64,000 bases of DNA from Bog-950 sp044225825 (lineage in GTDB: Bacteria > Bacteroidota > Bacteroidia > Chitinophagales > LD1): the NCBI GenBank assembly GCA_044225825.1, contig JBGAIB010000002.1, forward strand, positions 62,001 to 126,000. The letters run 5' to 3'. The translations under genes were made by a program, and so were the position numbers. This document shows, piece after piece, positions 61,016 to 64,000 of this stretch. The notes under the pieces are model-generated. The model did no database searches, had not been told where the DNA came from, and saw only the letters and a program-made list of their open reading frames with translations. Position 1 is the first letter of the stretch. Each line of letters begins with the position of its first letter.

Positions 61016-63030
61016 ATGAAAAAGCATATCCTATTTCTTTTTACAATAAGCTTTTGCATCCGGTCATTTGCAGCCTGGGTAAACGTTGGACCCGAAGGTG
61101 GATATACAAGCCAGATGATTCATCACCAGAATTTAATTTTTGTTGGCTCGTATAGCGGGGTGGTATTCAAGAGCGTCGATCAGGGTCAAACGTGGACAGC
61201 TTGTTCACCTGCAGATGAAGGTAACATGGTCCGGGTGCTTACCTCCGATGGAACCCGTGTGTACGCCGGACACGATAATAGCGGCGTATTCGTATCAGAT
61301 GATGCAGGGACAAGCTGGCAACGTCTGGGCAGTTTTGTAGACTCCCTTACTGAATGTTGGGGTATAGCAATAAATGCAGACACGCTAATAGTAGCAGGCT
61401 CGCAACAGAACATAAAAAACTGCGTCTACCGTTCCATTCGCTCAGCAGGTGTGTGGTCGGCATTTGAGTCATTAACAGATGGTATCGTGCCTGGTAATTA
61501 TAAATCCTCGGTATGTGTTATGAATGGTCTTTTCTATCTGAATACAGGTAGTGGTGTAAAAAGTTGGGATGGGGCACAACATCTTTGGGTAACCACGGGT
61601 GCCGGTTGGCCATTTACAGCTACTGCCCTCTTTCATTATTCTGATTATTATCTGGCAACTACATCAGGCTCCGCCTACATATCCGCCGATGGTATCAACT
61701 GGCGCAATATCGGTCTCAGTACGTTTTATCCCATGTGTGTGGCAGGCAACGGCAATCAATTGGTGGCTTGCACGGGCGGCTACAATCTTCCTAAGTTTTC
61801 TTTAGATACAGGAGCTACCTGGGCAACAGTTACCGAAGAAGGCCCTCCATTCCTTAACTTCTATTGCCTATCGGCGGGAAATGATGTGCTGGTTTCGGGT
61901 TGGGGTGGTGGTATCTACCGGATCAGCGGCAGTAGCGGAGTAATGACCTCCTCAAACTCAGGTTTGCGCGCTACACCGGTGCGCGAAGCTGTACAAACGG
62001 CCACTGGCGAAATGTATGTGGCTACGCGCTACTCTTATATTCAACACACCGGTAATATGGGCTGCAATGGGACTATATTGATACCTTGGCTCTTTCAACC
62101 AATACATCCACTGCGTTATGTAACAATAACTTTTTACTGTTTGGGTTCGAAGTTGCCGGTATGATCTACTCCTACACGGCCGGAGCTAACTTTCAGGTAA
62201 TGAACAGTGCTCAACTGCCCGTACCTATATACGACGCTTGCGTGGCAGGCGGCGACACACTCCTTATTTCTCTTTCTGTTGATCAATTGATAAGTCCCGA
62301 CAATGGACTTACGTTCGACACACTGGGAACGCATTTATGGATCGAACAGTTTGCAAAAGGCACTAACACTTTATACGCCTGCAATTTTACCACGGCCTAC
62401 ATGCGCACCGGCTCTAACAAGCAATGGACTACTCTTTCTCTACCTCCCTACATAACATATATATACGGTATTGGTACGGCCGGCGACGACCTGTTGCTGG
62501 CAACCTACCAGGGTTTTTTCCGCTACCATAACGGTTCCTGCTTTCAAGTGGGGTCAGGCGTTACCGGCACTAATCCCGTCTTTGCTGCGGGCAGTTTCGA
62601 TAACCTGTTATACGTGGGGCAGCAGGAAAAAACCTGGATACTGGATGATGCAGGCAACTTAGTGGATAGCATTCCGGTCTCCACCAATTTTCGCAGTTCC
62701 ATTCAGCAATTAAACAGCAACCTGTTTATTACAAATAACCGTGGCTTGTGGCACTTCGACAGCAATAATGGTATTGAGCCATTAACTGCGGCTGCCACTA
62801 CCCTCAACATCTATCCTAATCCTGCTAATGATTTCATACATCTGATATGCGAGGAGCCCTTTGATAACATCAGCATTATAGAAATAGGTGGAAGGCTGGT
62901 GCGCGAATACTATATTGGAGGCGCATATACCCATTATACGCTGGGCGTAGATCGGCTGGAGCCTGGCATTTACCTGATACAGGTAAATTGCACAGAAGGC
63001 AAGAAAACGGCCCGATTTGTACGGCAGTAG
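61016..63030 (+). pseudogene. T9SS type A beta-propeller gene with a frameshift
   Basis: Two overlapping frames encode one protein. The first (from MKKHILFLFT, with a signal peptide) has BNR/Ycf48-like propeller repeats (SVDQGQTWTAC, SDDAGTSWQRLG, SADGINWRNIG, SLDTGATWATV) and stops at 62164. The second continues the propeller (SPDNGLTFDTLG) and ends with a type A domain (IYPNPANDFIHL). Adding one G to the GGG run at 62059-62061 rejoins them as GNMGLQWDYIDTLALSTN. The total would be about 671 residues. It is either a real inactivation, a phase-variable site or a sequencing error. Confidence 0.85.
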
Positions 63031-63181
63031 CTTGGTGTTATTCTATACTACTTCCATAACCTGCTGGTCAACACATATAAAAGATATTCTGCAGCGGAAT
63101 ATCAAACAACCACTTAGTATGTGACCAGAAGCATTCATTTTCAAGGTGTCATTGATTTACGTGCATTCAAACAACAAATAC

Positions 63182-63634
63182 ATGAATAAAAATGCGATCC
63201 TGTTAGCGGTGGTAGTGATACTACTTGGTGCCGCTTCGTGTAAGAAAGAAGAAACCAAAGTTACCCTGCGCGATAAGTTAACGGGCAAAATCTGGAAATC
63301 AACCGGGTTTAAAGTTGACGGCTCCGCAGTCACTGCCTGGTGTCGGTTAAACTCATTAACCGAATATACGGCCACTGGTAATGTATACAATACTCAGGGA
63401 GATAATCTCGGTGCATGCGGAGGAGACTCCATCGGAACAGTATATAAGAACAAATACCTTATCAGCGCAGATGATAGATACATCATAATGAAGTATGCGG
63501 GTAGTTCCATCCCTTGCTCAGTAGATACAATGGAGGTCATCAGCATTAATGAAAGCACCTTGCAAACAAAACGCATTGCCAATGCCAGAACAGTGTGGGA
63601 AGAGGTGTGGGAGGATACCTATACGGCACAGTAG
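63182..63634 (+). CDS. Small lipoprotein, paralogue of 50077-50529
   Basis: 150 residues, the same length as the copy at 50077. Lipobox C20 (LGAASC), then KKEETKVTLRDKLTGKIWKS, QGDNLGACGGDSIGTVYK, and TLQTKRIANAR. Identity is high across the whole protein except the signal peptide and one loop near residue 110. Function unknown. No comM-tail or L repeat flanks this copy. The MNKNA start is chosen over an upstream frame that adds 12 residues. Confidence 0.8.
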   Translation: MNKNAILLAVVVILLGAASCKKEETKVTLRDKLTGKIWKSTGFKVDGSAVTAWCRLNSLTEYTATGNVYNTQGDNLGACGGDSIGTVYKNKYLISADDRYIIMKYAGSSIPCSVDTMEVISINESTLQTKRIANARTVWEEVWEDTYTAQ

Positions 63635-63759
63635 CTTGCGTTAAAATTATATAATCAGACGTGAGCAGGGCAGGCTCGCTAACCTTGCTCATACAGTTAT
63701 ATGGTTTAAACTCATACCGCAGCTTGAGGGCAGTCACAATAGGCGGGTAGCGAATAAGC

Positions 63760-63767
63760 CATCTTTG
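63760..63767 (+). promoter_or_regulatory. -7-like element 4 nt before response-regulator GTG
   Basis: CATCTTTG, one mismatch to TAnnTTTG, then TACC and GTG. Same arrangement as the element before the pseudouridine synthase at 30070. Confidence 0.35.
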
Positions 63768-63771
63768 TACC

Positions 63772-64000
63772 GTGAACAGTATATTGGTAATAGAAGACAA
63801 TGCCGCCATCCGCGAAAATACGGAGGAGTTGTTGATGTTATATAATTACCATGTCATCACAGCCATCAATGGTGAGGAGGGTTGCCAAAAGATAAAACAA
63901 GTCAACCCCGATATCATACTTTGCGATATTATGATGCCGGAAGTAAACGGCATCGAGGTTTTAAAACGCATCCGGCAAAACGAAGCAACAGCCAACATAC
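63772..64000 (+). CDS. Response regulator, N-terminal fragment
   Basis: 76 codons are visible before the window ends. Receiver-domain pattern: SILVIEDNAAIRENTEELL with the acidic pair, then PDIILCDIMMPEVNGIEVLKRIR with the phosphoryl-accepting Asp in CDIMMP. The output domain is outside the window, so its class is unknown. The start is GTG at 63772; no ATG precedes the first strand. Confidence 0.85.
   Translation, partial: MNSILVIEDNAAIRENTEELLMLYNYHVITAINGEEGCQKIKQVNPDIILCDIMMPEVNGIEVLKRIRQNEATANI

Overview
The window is a chromosomal piece of a Bacteroidota genome, probably order Chitinophagales or a close relative. The main reasons are several proteins with type IX secretion (T9SS) sorting domains, two PorP/SprF partners, the mutY-ssb-gldE-gldD gliding cluster, a Bacteroidota-type Rho with a long disordered insertion, and promoters of the TAnnTTTG type. 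Clear Shine-Dalgarno sites are rare (the PadR gene and mrdA are exceptions). No rRNA, tRNA, CRISPR array, transposase or integrase gene was found.

Layout. 0-4.4 kb: a partial MoxR ATPase, a DUF3078 outer-membrane protein, a secreted TonB-like protein and a PadR/PspC stress-sensor pair. 4.4-10.1 kb: the complete elongasome operon mreB-mreC-mreD-mrdA-rodA. 10.2-16.1 kb: purH, a T9SS cargo gene, purN, then rpmH-rnpA-yidD and rho. 16.3-18.6 kb: a small secreted protein and an ACP-SDR-metallohydrolase mini-operon. 18.7-30 kb: a giant delta-60/Ig-repeat T9SS protein facing an adhesin-PorP-PorE-like operon. 30-42.5 kb: rRNA pseudouridine synthase, gldD/gldE/ssb/mutY, HU, a TPR protein, a 29-residue COX24-like ribosomal protein, RNase G, a secreted zinc peptidase, a second PorP plus type B cargo pair and an OmpA lipoprotein. 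42.5-47.1 kb: ALDH8-like dehydrogenase and 3-hydroxyanthranilate dioxygenase (a kynurenine-pathway fragment) interleaved with TlpA-like, AlkB, SDR and Uma2 genes. 48-49.5 kb: comM (YifB).

49.5-53.5 kb is the most unusual part. The last 17 codons plus stop of comM recur four times downstream, in frame and mostly with synonymous differences. A hairpin-forming repeat (five copies) accompanies them, and small lipoprotein and T9SS genes lie between. This resembles a comM-3'-end insertion hotspot in which displaced gene ends have accumulated.

53.5-64 kb: methyltransferase, DUF2256, T9SS cargo, then an HMA-AraC regulator beside a 12-cysteine metallothionein-like gene that has its own promoter and a possible operator. 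Next come a candidate small RNA, phased TGCACAA motifs with a DnaA-box-like site, a ~200-bp tandem repeat, a flippase-like membrane protein, an ArnT-like glycosyltransferase, a frameshifted T9SS beta-propeller gene, a paralogue of the comM-region lipoprotein and a truncated response regulator.

Functionally the window combines cell-shape and housekeeping genes with surface and secretion modules, plus an accessory zone from about 49.5 to 58 kb. All functions are inferred by reading the sequence; no database search was run.
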